64,000 nt of DNA from Haloarcula litorea (lineage in GTDB: Archaea; Halobacteriota; Halobacteria; Halobacteriales; Haloarculaceae). The stretch is from NCBI RefSeq assembly GCF_029338195.1, contig NZ_CP119780.1, positions 62,001 through 126,000 on the forward strand. The letters are read 5' to 3'. The first letter of the stretch is position 1. Every line of letters starts with the position of its first letter. Position numbers and translations under genes: made by a program. The notes beneath the pieces were generated by a model that was not told the origin of the DNA, searched no databases, and saw nothing but the letters and a program-made list of their open reading frames with translations. This document shows positions 1-8,707 of this stretch, in pieces.

Positions 1-2
1 AG

Positions 3-626
3 GTCGACGCGGTCCACGCCGTCGGCGAGCGCGTCGGCGACGAGATGGACCTGATGCACGACCCGGCCTGCGAACTGGAGACCTACGCCGACGCGCTGAA
101 ACTCGGCCGCGCGCTCGACGAGGAGGGGTTCTTCTGGTACGAGGACCCCTACCGGGACGGCGGCATCTCTCAGCACGCCCACCGGAAGCTCCGTCAGGCG
201 CTCGATACCCCGATCCTCCAGACCGAACACGTCCGCGGGCTGGAGCCGGCGACCGACTTCGCCGCCAACGAGTCCACGGACTTCCTGCGGGCGGACCCCG
301 AGTACGACGGCGGGATCACCGGCGCGATGAAACGCGCGAAGGTGGCGGAGGGCTTCGGGATGGACGTGGAGTTCCACGCGCCCGGACCGGCACAGCGCCA
401 CTGTATCGCGGCGATCCGCAACACGAACTACTACGAGCTCGCGCTGGTCCACCCCGACTGCCCGAACACGCAGCCGCCGGTGTACGAGGGCGACTACTCC
501 GACATGCTCGACACCGTCGACGACGAGGGGATGGTCACGGTGCCCGAGGGACCCGGCCTGGGCGTCGACTACGACTGGGACTACATCGAGTCGAACGCCA
601 CCGGGAGCGTCCACACCTACGACTGA
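3..626 (+). CDS. Enolase-superfamily sugar-acid dehydratase, C-terminal part (gene enters from left edge)
   Basis: The reading frame is open from the window edge, so the N-terminus is missing. About 207 residues of the TIM-barrel half of a mandelate-racemase-type enolase are visible. Metal-ligand strands can be read in order: WYEDP (Glu), LQTEH (Glu), then RADPEYDGG (Asp), followed by EFHAPG with the candidate catalytic His. The family dehydrates aldonates to 2-keto-3-deoxy acids. It ends one base before a Gfo/Idh/MocA dehydrogenase, and a 2-keto-3-deoxy-acid dehydratase and a semialdehyde dehydrogenase follow. By analogy with the haloarchaeal xac pathway, D-xylonate or L-arabinonate dehydratase is the best guess. 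Substrate is inferred from context only. Confidence 0.85.
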   Translation, partial: VDAVHAVGERVGDEMDLMHDPACELETYADALKLGRALDEEGFFWYEDPYRDGGISQHAHRKLRQALDTPILQTEHVRGLEPATDFAANESTDFLRADPEYDGGITGAMKRAKVAEGFGMDVEFHAPGPAQRHCIAAIRNTNYYELALVHPDCPNTQPPVYEGDYSDMLDTVDDEGMVTVPEGPGLGVDYDWDYIESNATGSVHTYD

Positions 627-627
627 G

Positions 628-1725
628 ATGACCTACAGAGCCGGCATCATCGGAACCGGAGGCATCGCTGGGATGGGCATCCTCGGGATGCACGACGAGG
701 AGGAGATCGGCGAGAAGAAGGTCAGGGCCAGCCACGCCGGCGGGTACGACGCGACGGAGGGCGTCGAACTGGTGGCCGTCGCCGACGTCGACGAGGACAC
801 CCTCGAGCGGTTCGGGGAGGCCTGGGAGATCCCGCCGGACCGGCGGTACGTCGGCCACGAGTCGATGCTCGCGGCGGAGGACCTCGACCTCGTCTCCGTC
901 TGCACGCCGTCGTACCTCCACGCCGACCACGTCGTCGACGCGGCCGAGTCGGCGGCAGACCCCGGGCTGATCTGGTGTGAGAAGCCCATCGCGTCGTCGG
1001 TCAGCGAGGCCGAGGAGATGGTCGCCGTCTGCGACGAGACGGACACGGAGCTCCTGATCAACCACTCGTTCCGGTTCACGACGAAGCTCCAGCGGCTCCG
1101 GGAGCTCGTCCAGACCCAGGACCTGCTGGGTGAGGTCCACGCCGTCGCGACGCAGTTCCGGATGGAGCTGTTGCGCAACTCCACGCACCTGCTGGACACG
1201 CTTGTGTACCTGCTGGACGCCCGCGCGGAGCGCGTCTCGGGCTACATCACCGGCGAGAACGAGGCCGTCGACTCGCTGCAGGCCGCGGAACGCGTCGACG
1301 ACGCCGGCGGCGGGGGGTTCGTGGTGATGGACGACGGGAGCTTCGTCACGATCGACTGTACCATCCCGCGGGAGCCGTCGTCGATGACCCTCCAGTTCGT
1401 CGGGAGCGACGGGAAGCTCTACCTCAACAACGACGACGGGGAGTGGCGCTACTGGCGGCTCGACGACGGCACCCACGTGGAGGACGACCTGCCGGGCATC
1501 GAGGGGGCCTGGACGTGGGACGAGGACTACCGCGACGCCTTCGCCAACGCCGCCGCCGACGCCGTGGCCGTCCTCGACGGAACCATCGAGAACCCCTCGA
1601 CTGGCGAGGAGGCGACGCGATCGCTGGAGATCATCGTCGGCTTCTACGTCTCCCACTACACCGGCGGGCAGGTGTCGATCCCGCTGGAGCGCCCGCTTCG
1701 AGACGTGACTATCACCTCCTGGTAG
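628..1725 (+). CDS. Gfo/Idh/MocA-family NAD(P)-dependent sugar dehydrogenase
   Basis: 365 aa. The N-terminal Rossmann fold begins GIIGTGGIAG (residues 6-15). The family motif EKPIA (around residue 118) carries the conserved catalytic Lys, and a later THLLD segment carries a candidate active-site His. The C-terminal half is the usual GFO beta-sheet domain. ATG lies one base after the upstream stop, so the two genes are an operon. In Haloferax and Haloarcula the first step of oxidative pentose breakdown is done by an enzyme of this family, so a pentose 1-dehydrogenase is likely here. The N-terminus does not resemble the Haloarcula xylose dehydrogenase start that I recall, so another sugar or polyol substrate is possible. 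Confidence 0.85.
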   Translation: MTYRAGIIGTGGIAGMGILGMHDEEEIGEKKVRASHAGGYDATEGVELVAVADVDEDTLERFGEAWEIPPDRRYVGHESMLAAEDLDLVSVCTPSYLHADHVVDAAESAADPGLIWCEKPIASSVSEAEEMVAVCDETDTELLINHSFRFTTKLQRLRELVQTQDLLGEVHAVATQFRMELLRNSTHLLDTLVYLLDARAERVSGYITGENEAVDSLQAAERVDDAGGGGFVVMDDGSFVTIDCTIPREPSSMTLQFVGSDGKLYLNNDDGEWRYWRLDDGTHVEDDLPGIEGAWTWDEDYRDAFANAAADAVAVLDGTIENPSTGEEATRSLEIIVGFYVSHYTGGQVSIPLERPLRDVTITSW

Positions 1726-1779
1726 CGGGTCGGAGCCGGGCCGGGGATGGAACGCGGCGGCGCGGCGTGAACCGGGGTT

Positions 1780-2646
1780 TCAGACCGTCGCCACGCCGTT
1801 GGCGAGGCTGCCGACGTTCTCGATGTCGATGTGGACCTCGTCGCCGGCCGCCAGCGAGAACCCCTCCTCCGGGACGAGCGAGGTGCCGGTCAGGAGGACC
1901 GCCGACTCCGGGACGGTGTTGTGCCGGCGGAGGTACGAGACCAGTTCCTCGCAGGTCCGGACCATCTCGCCCGTCGACGTCTCGCCCTCGTAGACCGTCT
2001 CGCCGTCGCGCTCGACGGTCATCGTCATCGCGAGGTCGTGAGGATCGCCGACGGACTCGGGCGTCGCCACACAGGGTCCCAGCGAACAGCAGCGGTCGTA
2101 CACCTTCGCCTGTGGGAGGTAGAGGGGATTCTGCCCCTCGATGGAGCGGCTGCTCACGTCGTTGCCGACGGTGTAGCCGACGATCTCGCCCTCGTAGAGG
2201 ACGACCCCCAGCTCCGGCTCCGGGACGTTCCACTCGGAGTCGCCGCGAACGCCGACGGCCTCGCCGGGACCGACCACCCGGTCCCAGGTCGCCTTGAAGA
2301 ACACCTCGGGGCGGTCGGCCCCGTAGACGTCGAGGTACATCTCCGGCATCCCGCTCTCGGCCTCGCGGGCCTGCTCGCTGATCTCGTAGGTGACGCCGGC
2401 GGCCCACACCTCGTCGACGAGCGTCGGGACCCCGACGGCCGACGGTGTAGGTACGGACACCGACTCGGCCGTGTCGAGGAGGTCGCCGGCCACTTCGTCG
2501 ACGGTGCTGTCGCTCACGTCCGCGACGTACGCGAGGTCCTCGAATGCGGTCACGTTGGGCCGCGCAGTCGTGAGGTCGTAGGCGTCGGCCCCGTCACGGG
2601 CGAGGAGGCGGGGACCGTCGGCTCCGACCGTGCGATAGTATCGCAT
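1780..2646 (-). CDS. Fumarylacetoacetate-hydrolase-fold protein, probable 2-keto-3-deoxy-pentonate dehydratase
   Basis: 288 aa, start MRYYRTVG. The open frame extends to 2748, but the added stretch is arginine-rich and runs into the divergent promoter. FAH-fold metal ligands are visible: VPEPELGVV (Glu-x-Glu), a conserved Lys in PQAKVYD and the GNDVSSR loop. Archaeal members such as Sulfolobus KdaD and Haloferax XacE dehydrate 2-keto-3-deoxy-arabinonate or -xylonate to 2-oxoglutarate semialdehyde. It is convergent with the sugar dehydrogenase and divergent from the semialdehyde dehydrogenase, which uses its predicted product. Function is a family-plus-context inference. Confidence 0.85.
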   Translation of the reverse strand: MRYYRTVGADGPRLLARDGADAYDLTTARPNVTAFEDLAYVADVSDSTVDEVAGDLLDTAESVSVPTPSAVGVPTLVDEVWAAGVTYEISEQAREAESGMPEMYLDVYGADRPEVFFKATWDRVVGPGEAVGVRGDSEWNVPEPELGVVLYEGEIVGYTVGNDVSSRSIEGQNPLYLPQAKVYDRCCSLGPCVATPESVGDPHDLAMTMTVERDGETVYEGETSTGEMVRTCEELVSYLRRHNTVPESAVLLTGTSLVPEEGFSLAAGDEVHIDIENVGSLANGVATV

Positions 2647-2730
2647 ACCCTCTACTGCTACAGGCAGCGACTTGTCGGTTCCGGTGCTCGTCCCAAAGCT
2701 TCTCGTAAGTCGGGCGTGTCGATACGGCTG
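2647..2730. promoter_or_regulatory. Divergent promoter region of the pentose pathway
   Basis: 84 bp separate the starts of two genes that run in opposite directions and catalyse consecutive steps. A sugar-responsive regulator site would be expected here, but I see no convincing palindrome. Confidence 0.4.
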
Positions 2731-4173
2731 ATGACGGACACCTACCACAACTACGTGAACGGCGAGTGGGTCGCCGCCGAGACCGGCGACACCTTCGAGG
2801 TCCGGAACCCCGCCGACCGATCCGACGTCGTCGGCCAGTTCCAGCAGTCCGGGACCGCCGACGCCGAGGCCGCGGTCGAGGCCGCCGACGCTGCGAGCGA
2901 GGACTGGGCCGGCACACCCGGTCCCGAGCGCGGGCGGATCCTGCGGGCGGCGGGCCAGCGCCTCGCGGAGCGGAAGGACGAACTCACGGAGACGCTCGTC
3001 CGCGAGGAGGGGAAGGCCCGCCCCGAGGCCGCCGGCGAGGTACAGCGCGCCGTCGACATCTTCGCCTACTACGCGGCGAAAGCCAGCGACGTCGGCGGAA
3101 CGGTGAAGGCCTCCAGCAGCGAGGACACGCGGCTGTACACGGTGAACGAACCGGTGGGCGTCGCGGGCCTGATCACCCCCTGGAACTACCCCATCGCCAT
3201 CCCGGCCTGGAAGATCGCGCCGGCGCTGGCGACCGGGAACACGATCGTGTTCAAGCCCGCCTCACAGGCCCCCGACGTCTCGCGGAAGCTCGTGGAGTGT
3301 CTCGACGAGGCCGGCCTGCCGGACGGCGTCCTCAACTACGTCACCGGCCCCGGGAGCGAGGTCGGCAAGACCTTCTCGACCCACGAGGCCGTCGACGCGG
3401 TCTCGTTCACCGGCAGTTCGGCCGTCGGCGACACCGTCGGCCAGCAGGCCAACGAGACGGGCAAGCGCGTCCAGCTGGAGATGGGCGGCAAGAACCCCGC
3501 CGTCGTGATGCCCAGCGCCGACGTCGACGAGGCCGTGGACATCGCCGCGAGCGGTGCCTTCGGCGTCACCGGCCAGGCCTGTACGGCCACGTCGCGGGCC
3601 ATCGTCCACGAGGACGTCTACGACGAGTTCGTCGAGGGCGTCGTCGCGGCGGCCGAGGAGATCGAGGTCGGCCCGGGCCTAGACGGTGCCGAGATGGGGC
3701 CACAGGTCAGCGAGAGCGAGCTCGACAGCACGCTGGAGTACGTCGACGTCGGCGTCGACGAGGGGGCGACCCTGGAGACCGGCGGCGGCGAGGTCGACGC
3801 CGGCGACGGGTTCTTCGTCGAGCCGGCGGTGTTCTCCGGCGTCGAACCAGACATGCGCATCGCCCAGGAGGAGATCTTCGGGCCGGTGCTCGCGGTCATC
3901 CCGGTCGGGAGCTACGAGGAGGCCGTCGAGGTCGCCAACGGCGTCCGGTACGGCCTCTCGGCCAGCATCGTCACGCAGGACCTCTCCGAGGGCAACCGGT
4001 TCGTCGAGGACATCGAGGCCGGCGTCGTCAAGGTCAACGAGAAGACGACCGGGCTGGAGCTGCACGTCCCCTTCGGCGGGATGAAAGACTCCTCCAGCGA
4101 GACCTACCGCGAGCAGGGCGACGCGGGGCTGGACTTCTACACCATCTCGAAGACCGTGTACATGAACTACTGA
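2731..4173 (+). CDS. Aldehyde dehydrogenase, probable 2-oxoglutarate semialdehyde dehydrogenase
   Basis: 480 aa, typical for the ALDH superfamily. The start MTDTYHNYVNGEW is the ALDH N-terminus; the frame stays open upstream only because of G+C-rich antisense sequence. Visible motifs: PWNYP (oxyanion Asn), FTGSSAVG cofactor loop, LEMGGKNP with the general base Glu near residue 250, and GQACTATSR with the nucleophile Cys near 283. It oxidises the semialdehyde made by the neighbouring FAH-fold dehydratase, delivering 2-oxoglutarate to the TCA cycle, as XacF does in Haloferax. ALDH identity is certain; the substrate is inferred from neighbours. Confidence 0.9.
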   Translation: MTDTYHNYVNGEWVAAETGDTFEVRNPADRSDVVGQFQQSGTADAEAAVEAADAASEDWAGTPGPERGRILRAAGQRLAERKDELTETLVREEGKARPEAAGEVQRAVDIFAYYAAKASDVGGTVKASSSEDTRLYTVNEPVGVAGLITPWNYPIAIPAWKIAPALATGNTIVFKPASQAPDVSRKLVECLDEAGLPDGVLNYVTGPGSEVGKTFSTHEAVDAVSFTGSSAVGDTVGQQANETGKRVQLEMGGKNPAVVMPSADVDEAVDIAASGAFGVTGQACTATSRAIVHEDVYDEFVEGVVAAAEEIEVGPGLDGAEMGPQVSESELDSTLEYVDVGVDEGATLETGGGEVDAGDGFFVEPAVFSGVEPDMRIAQEEIFGPVLAVIPVGSYEEAVEVANGVRYGLSASIVTQDLSEGNRFVEDIEAGVVKVNEKTTGLELHVPFGGMKDSSSETYREQGDAGLDFYTISKTVYMNY

Positions 4174-4949
4174 CCGCCGTTTCTCACTGTTCGTACCAGA
4201 CTTCGAGAATACCAATTCAGCGTATCTTTCTCGCGGCTGTCCCCCGGACCGTCCGATATCGAGTCGTCCGATCACCCGGACAGCGGGTCGTCCGACCAGC
4301 GGACGAGGCCACGGTCCCTCGGCACCAGAGTCTGTTTCGACCCGACCGAGTCGCTCCGAGACATCACACGCAGTAGGTGTAGAGATAGGCCGGAGCAGCA
4401 CGTTCAGCTGTTGACTCGGGAGAGATGCGGGGAGCGAACGGGGGACGATCGAATCGGTTGCTGTGCGTTTCGTCGTTCGGTGCGGCCGCCGACTTCGGCG
4501 TTCGGCGGGGCCGTCGATCTCGGCCACCGACGGTATCGTGCATCCGCAGGTGGTTCGGCATCCGCGCGTGGTCCTGATTTCGAAGAGTTGTAGTTCTTCT
4601 TAATCTCATCCAGATGTGACAGTAATCGTATCTATTCTGGGGCGCGGATCCCTACCGCCGTGTCGGTCGGTCCGTCACTGCCGTCTCATTCGGTTGTAGT
4701 TCCCTTGTCGTCTCCTTCGATTGTGGTTCGTCCCTGTCGTCTCGTTCGGTCGCGGTCAGCAACTGCCGTACCGCTCGGTCGTGGGATCGGCGAGGGAACC
4801 CCGTGTTCGAGGGGCGACGAAAACCGCGCCCGTTCAGGAGCCGACATCCGACAGTAGTATAGCTATAAAGTATAGTTCATCTGTCCAGCGAGCCGTAGTC
4901 ACGAACCTCCCGACGCCGTGGCGCGAAGAGCGCGGCCGTCCGATAGATT
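4174..4949. other. Intergenic, no gene seen
   Basis: About 775 bp between the pentose cluster and the origin module. Open frames here are short, arginine/serine-rich or antisense-like, and none has a recognisable domain. Around 4600-4730 the sequence carries three loosely repeated segments of the type ctcattcggt/gtcgtctc (4684-4755). Nothing else can be supported. Confidence 0.5.
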
Positions 4950-4990
4950 TTAACCAACAAAACTACGTTTCGCCGGCTACTGTTGGTTAA
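4950..4990. repeat. Inverted repeat, left border of origin module
   Basis: Perfect 10-bp arms TTAACCAACA (4950-4959) and TGTTGGTTAA (4981-4990) separated by 21 bp. The same arms with the same 21-bp spacer occur at 7968-8008 on the other side of the orc gene. It ends 9 bp before the next start codon, so it could also be an operator or transcript boundary. Confidence 0.85.
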
Positions 4991-4999
4991 CACGAACCG

Positions 5000-5317
5000 A
5001 TGTCCGACGATCCACCGCGACCGCCGAGCGACCTCCCCGCCGAGGTCGTCGACGCACTCGACGACTGTTCGCCCGAGCGCCTCGCACAGATCGCGACGTA
5101 CGCCGAGGAACTGGCCGAGTATCGAGAGCGTGAAGCCCGTCCGACGGGCGACGGGGATCGAACCGGGACGGACCGGGAAGATCTTCCTCCGGACGTTCCG
5201 TCGAAGGCGACGATCACGGTCAAGGAGATCAACGGCAACCGGTACTACTACTGGCAGTGGCGAGAGGGCGATTCGATCGTCTCGAAGTACAAGGGACCCG
5301 TGGCCCCGGACGACTGA
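5000..5317 (+). CDS. Small conserved haloarchaeal protein beside the origin (DUF6788-like)
   Basis: 105 aa. The N-terminal half is acidic and helical (RLAQIATYAEELAEYRERE). The C-terminal part, ITVKEINGNRYYYWQW then KYKGPV, matches a short domain with the N-G-x-x-Y-x-x-W pattern seen in small haloarchaeal and viral proteins, which I associate with DUF6788. Function is unknown. It sits between the left inverted repeat and the ORB-like repeats, so a link to replication or replicon maintenance is possible but only positional. Confidence 0.75.
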   Translation: MSDDPPRPPSDLPAEVVDALDDCSPERLAQIATYAEELAEYREREARPTGDGDRTGTDREDLPPDVPSKATITVKEINGNRYYYWQWREGDSIVSKYKGPVAPDD

Positions 5318-6029
5318 GGAGTGGCGAGCCGCCGGCGAGTGGTCCCACACCAGCAAAGGATCGTCCGGACACACTCGGCCGGACACACCTCTATCGATCT
5401 GAAGCGACAGGGGTCGTCGTCTGTTCCGTAGCAGGGCCAGTGAGGAGCGGACACCCACACCCCTCTATCGATGTGTTTCGGAGCGGGGTGTCGGGCCGGT
5501 CTGGAGGGAACCGACGGGAACGAGAGACGGTCGTCCCGGAAGATATCCTGTCGAGAGAGTCTGAGAGCGGGAGTGAGGGAGGAGTAAGCGTGAGAAGAGA
5601 GGGAGGAACCGAACAGATCTACTGAGTAGGGTTCGTCGACGGTCGGAACACATCGAACACATCGATAGAGGGGTGTGTGTGTTCGTTCTAGTCTAGAGAA
5701 CTAGAAGAAGAAGGAAGACGTCCCACGCTAGCACTGAGTGAGAGACCGGGAGAGTCCGTATCCGCCTCTCACCTCGTGTGAGACCCTCTCGGTACCACTC
5801 ACGCTCTCTCCGCTCTCGCTCGACCCCCCTCCACCCATCCGTCGCGAACACATCGATAGAGGGGTGTGTGTGTTCGGTCCCTGCGTGGACACATCGTTGA
5901 CTGTTTCAACGACTCCTCTCTCCCGTGGCCACGAGAGTCGCAGATCGCCTTCTTCAAATCTTATCGACGCCGATCTCACTTCGATAGGGGTGTAGTAACG
6001 CTTTTCCCGCTCCCGCGTAAGGTGTGTGT
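5318..6029. other. Candidate replication origin (oriC-like), left repeat cluster and unwinding region
   Basis: A 712-bp gene-free stretch directly upstream of orc1/cdc6. It holds five ORB-like repeats in two orientations. Between repeats C and D lies an inverted repeat TCTAGT-N7-ACTAGA (about 5687-5705) followed by an A-rich gaagaagaaggaag run, the least G+C-rich part and the best candidate for the unwinding element. The left flank (about 5550-5630) is strikingly purine-rich on the top strand and the right flank (about 5755-5845) pyrimidine-rich. Orc binding, repeat orientation and location all fit an archaeal origin. Confidence 0.8.
5383..5997. repeat. ORB-like repeats A-E (left cluster)
   Basis: Copies of ACACCCCTCTATCGATGTG, often followed by TTCG. 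A 5383-5403 (+), B 5455-5480 (+), C 5654-5685 (-), D 5845-5876 (-), E 5977-5997 (-, degenerate). C and D are identical over 32 bp. The run of C/G in CCCCT is a G-string like that of archaeal origin recognition boxes. Confidence 0.85.
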
Positions 6030-7526
6030 ATGGATTCCGAGGACTCCGACACGCTGCCGGACTCGTCCGGACCGTCGGAGGAGGAGACGACGCAAGCGGA
6101 CCTCGCGAGTTCTTCGCAGTTCGACACCGAGTCGGCGGACGGGGAGACGGACCAGTCCGAATCGCCGGGCGATCCCACTCGGTCGGGACCGGTCCGTGCT
6201 CGATCGGAGACGGACGAGGCCGAATCCGACGCGACGACGTCGATCGAGGATATGCTCCTCGAGTTCGACGAACAGGAGGGGCTGATCCGCGAGCGGGCGC
6301 TGCTCGATCCCAACCACGTCGTCGAGGAGGACCGCATCGTCGGTCGCGACGAGCAGCTCCAGGAGGTCACGAAGATGCTCCGGGTCGCACTCGGGAACAA
6401 CCGCCCGCCGAACCTCTTCCTCTACGGTCCCTCCGGGACGGGCAAGTCACTCATCACCAAGGCCGTCTGTAACAAGATCACCAAGATCTGCGAGTCCCGC
6501 GAGATCGAGTTCGGGACGATCGAGGTCAACTGCCAGGACCTCGACACGCTCGGCGTGGCCGTCTACGAGCTCGTGACCGAGGCCGCCGACGAAGCCGGTG
6601 TCGACGTCGAGGTCCCGAAACACGGCGTCTCGACGAAGGAGAAGTGGGACGAGCTGTTCCGGATCGTCAACGAGAACTTCGACTCGATCGTCTTCGTCCT
6701 CGACGAGCTGGATATGCTCGTGGGCCGCCGCGACAAGCAAGATCCGGCCTTCTCACGGTTGCTCTACCAGCTCTCGCGAGCGGGCGGCGACGGGGAACTG
6801 GACGCCTACATCTCGGTGGTCGCGATCTCGAACGACACGAAGATGATGGAGTCGGTCGGGAGCCGCGCGCTCAGTTCCTTCACGCCCGAAGACGTCCACT
6901 TCGACGACTACGACGCCAACCAACTCCAGTCGATCCTCCGCCGCCGCCAGGACGCGTTCTACGAGGACGTCCTGGCCGACGACGTCATCCCGCTCGCTGC
7001 GGCCTTCGCCGCACAGACACACGGCGACGCGCGGAAGGCGATCGATCTGATGCGGGTCGCCGGCGAACTCGCCGAACGGGAGGGCGATGCACAGGTCCGG
7101 GAAGAGCACGTCCGGCAGGCACAGGACAAGGTCGAGAAGAACCGCGTCCTCGAAGTGGTCCGTGGTATCAGCACCCAGAAGAAGCTGTGTCTCTACGCGA
7201 CGGCAGCTGTGGCGGCCGAATCGAACAACGGCTCGGCGCGTAGTACGACTGGATACAAAGTATACCAGTTCCTCACGGACTCGATCGACGCCGACCAGTA
7301 CCACCAGGAGACGTACGTCAACAAGATGAAAGAGCTCACGACCTACTCGCTGGTCGACTTCGAGCGCCGCAGCCACGGCCCGAGTTCGGGGATGTTCCTC
7401 GAGTTCCAGTTCGGCGAGTCCCCCGAGACGATCCTGGAGACGCTCCGTGAGGACTCCCGGATCGATATGGTCTCACAGGACGAAGTCACCTCCGTCGTCC
7501 GGGCACAGGTCAAGAACGAGACGTGA
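6030..7526 (+). CDS. Orc1/Cdc6 family replication initiator
   Basis: 498 aa from ATG at 6030; a GTG two codons earlier is possible. An acidic, low-complexity N-terminal tail of about 85 residues precedes the AAA+ ATPase. Walker A YGPSGTGKS is at about 132-140, Walker B FVLDELD at about 221-227, and sensor 1 VVAISND follows. The C-terminal third (from about 390) fits the winged-helix DNA-binding domain. The protein binds origin recognition boxes and loads the MCM helicase. ORB-like repeats lie on both sides of the gene, the usual archaeal arrangement in which an initiator is encoded next to the origin it recognises. Haloarchaea carry many orc paralogues, so no specific number is assigned. Confidence 0.95.
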   Translation: MDSEDSDTLPDSSGPSEEETTQADLASSSQFDTESADGETDQSESPGDPTRSGPVRARSETDEAESDATTSIEDMLLEFDEQEGLIRERALLDPNHVVEEDRIVGRDEQLQEVTKMLRVALGNNRPPNLFLYGPSGTGKSLITKAVCNKITKICESREIEFGTIEVNCQDLDTLGVAVYELVTEAADEAGVDVEVPKHGVSTKEKWDELFRIVNENFDSIVFVLDELDMLVGRRDKQDPAFSRLLYQLSRAGGDGELDAYISVVAISNDTKMMESVGSRALSSFTPEDVHFDDYDANQLQSILRRRQDAFYEDVLADDVIPLAAAFAAQTHGDARKAIDLMRVAGELAEREGDAQVREEHVRQAQDKVEKNRVLEVVRGISTQKKLCLYATAAVAAESNNGSARSTTGYKVYQFLTDSIDADQYHQETYVNKMKELTTYSLVDFERRSHGPSSGMFLEFQFGESPETILETLREDSRIDMVSQDEVTSVVRAQVKNET

Positions 7527-7550
7527 CTAGTGGGGTCCGGGCCGACGGTG

Positions 7551-7836
7551 ACACACCTCTATCGAAGTGTTCGAAGCGCCGCCGCGAGTACCGAGTACCG
7601 AGACCGATACGAACACACCTCTATCGAGATGTGATTCGGCTTCTGAGGGTCTGTGCCGACGATACTCCGCGATCGACTTCCAGCAGAAACAGTACTCGTA
7701 CGAGGCGGAGTCGCGCGATCGACTGCCGGTCGCTCCCGGGACACACCCCTCTATCGAAGTGTACTGGGATCTCGTGACCGAGGTGCACGCGATCGGGACG
7801 TTCCGAACGGATACACCCCTCTATCGATGTGTTCGG
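7551..7836 (+). repeat. ORB-like repeats F-I (right cluster)
   Basis: Four same-direction copies of the repeat seen upstream of orc: F 7551-7573, G 7610-7638, H 7741-7764, I 7811-7836. Core ACACCYCTCTATCGA is shared; the GTGTTCG tail varies (GATGTGATTCG in G, GTGTAC in H). Confidence 0.85.
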
Positions 7837-7967
7837 AGCGCCGCTCTCTGTCACTCTCGACCACGACCGGAGCGCGACCCGACCGCCGCTCCAGCGGACT
7901 CCGTTCCGTACCGTCCCACGCTACCTGGTCCCGGACTCGCAGTCCGCGGCGACCGGATCCTCGTACG

Positions 7968-8008
7968 TTAACCAACAGACGCGGGGAGAGTCCGACACTG
8001 TTGGTTAA
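7968..8008. repeat. Inverted repeat, right border of origin module
   Basis: Arms TTAACCAACA (7968-7977) and TGTTGGTTAA (7999-8008), spacer 21 bp. Arms and spacer length are identical to the repeat at 4950-4990, while the spacer sequence differs. Confidence 0.85.
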
Positions 8009-8122
8009 GCCCGCGATCGCGCTGGACTCCCGCTCGGCAGTCACCCCGGTCACGCCCAGTCGGGGACCGTCCACCGTCCGAGAGACGCGTGGGTTCGGGC
8101 TCCGTCGCCGACTCGTGTCCCC

Positions 8123-8644
8123 CTACTCCGCCGGCAGGACGTTGAAATTCACCGCCAACGGCGGACTCGTCCCGGCTAGGACGAACCGATGCGTGCCCGG
8201 CGTGAACGTCACGTCGGCCTCGGGTCCACTGACGCCCCGCTCGTCGGCCACGCCAGCCGCCGACAGGGGGACCGTCGTGGCCAGGGTGTCGCCCGGACCG
8301 ATAACGGTCGCACACAGGTCGTGCCACCGCTCGTCGGTCCACACCACGTGGTTCCACGTCCCCTCCTCGTACGACTGGACGGCCCAGGGGACGTTACAGC
8401 CCAGATCGATCCGTCCGGACGTACCGGCGTGGTGGACCTCGAACGCGATCGAACCACCGCGACGAGCCGTGTCGGTCGGAGCCCGGAGCCGAAGCGGCTC
8501 CCGCTCGTAGACGACCTCGCCGTCCTCCAGGTACGCCGGTTCGGAGGCGGTATCGGCGGGCACGGGATCGACCCCGACGGCGGTCCCGACGACACCGCCC
8601 CCGAGGAGTACCGCGCCGGCACCGAGTATCTCTCTGCGTCTCAT
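8123..8644 (-). CDS. Secreted protein of unknown function with twin-Arg-like signal
   Basis: 173 aa. MRRREILGAGAVLLGGG is a short basic plus hydrophobic N-terminus of the kind haloarchaea use for Tat export; no lipobox Cys follows. The remainder looks like an all-beta Ig-like domain (FEVHHAGTSGRIDLG, then a C-terminal PGTHRFVLAG strand pair). Residues WNHVVWTDERWHDLC hold a Trp-rich segment. I do not recognise a named family. Confidence 0.7.
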   Translation of the reverse strand: MRRREILGAGAVLLGGGVVGTAVGVDPVPADTASEPAYLEDGEVVYEREPLRLRAPTDTARRGGSIAFEVHHAGTSGRIDLGCNVPWAVQSYEEGTWNHVVWTDERWHDLCATVIGPGDTLATTVPLSAAGVADERGVSGPEADVTFTPGTHRFVLAGTSPPLAVNFNVLPAE

Positions 8645-8707
8645 ACCGTCCCTCTCGAGACCACCCGAGATAACGGATCGCGACGCTCAAAACGGCTCTT
8701 GAGCGTA

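Larger units (their letters stand above)
7527..8122. other. Right part of the origin module, no gene
   Basis: 596 bp downstream of orc1/cdc6. It contains four ORB-like repeats between 7551 and 7836 and the right border inverted repeat at 7968-8008. Open frames here are interrupted versions of the repeats and have no protein character. Confidence 0.75.

Noticed and set aside
1831-2730. N-terminal extension of the aldehyde dehydrogenase frame (780-codon frame)
   Set aside because: The frame runs antisense through the FAH-fold gene and its residues are low-complexity; ALDH homology begins at 2731.
4364-4609. 81-codon minus and 60-codon plus frames in the gap before the origin
   Set aside because: Arg/Thr-rich, no motif, no promoter spacing; typical chance frames.
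5383-7836. Possible CRISPR array
   Set aside because: Repeats are irregularly spaced, occur in both orientations and lie around orc1/cdc6; they fit origin recognition boxes.
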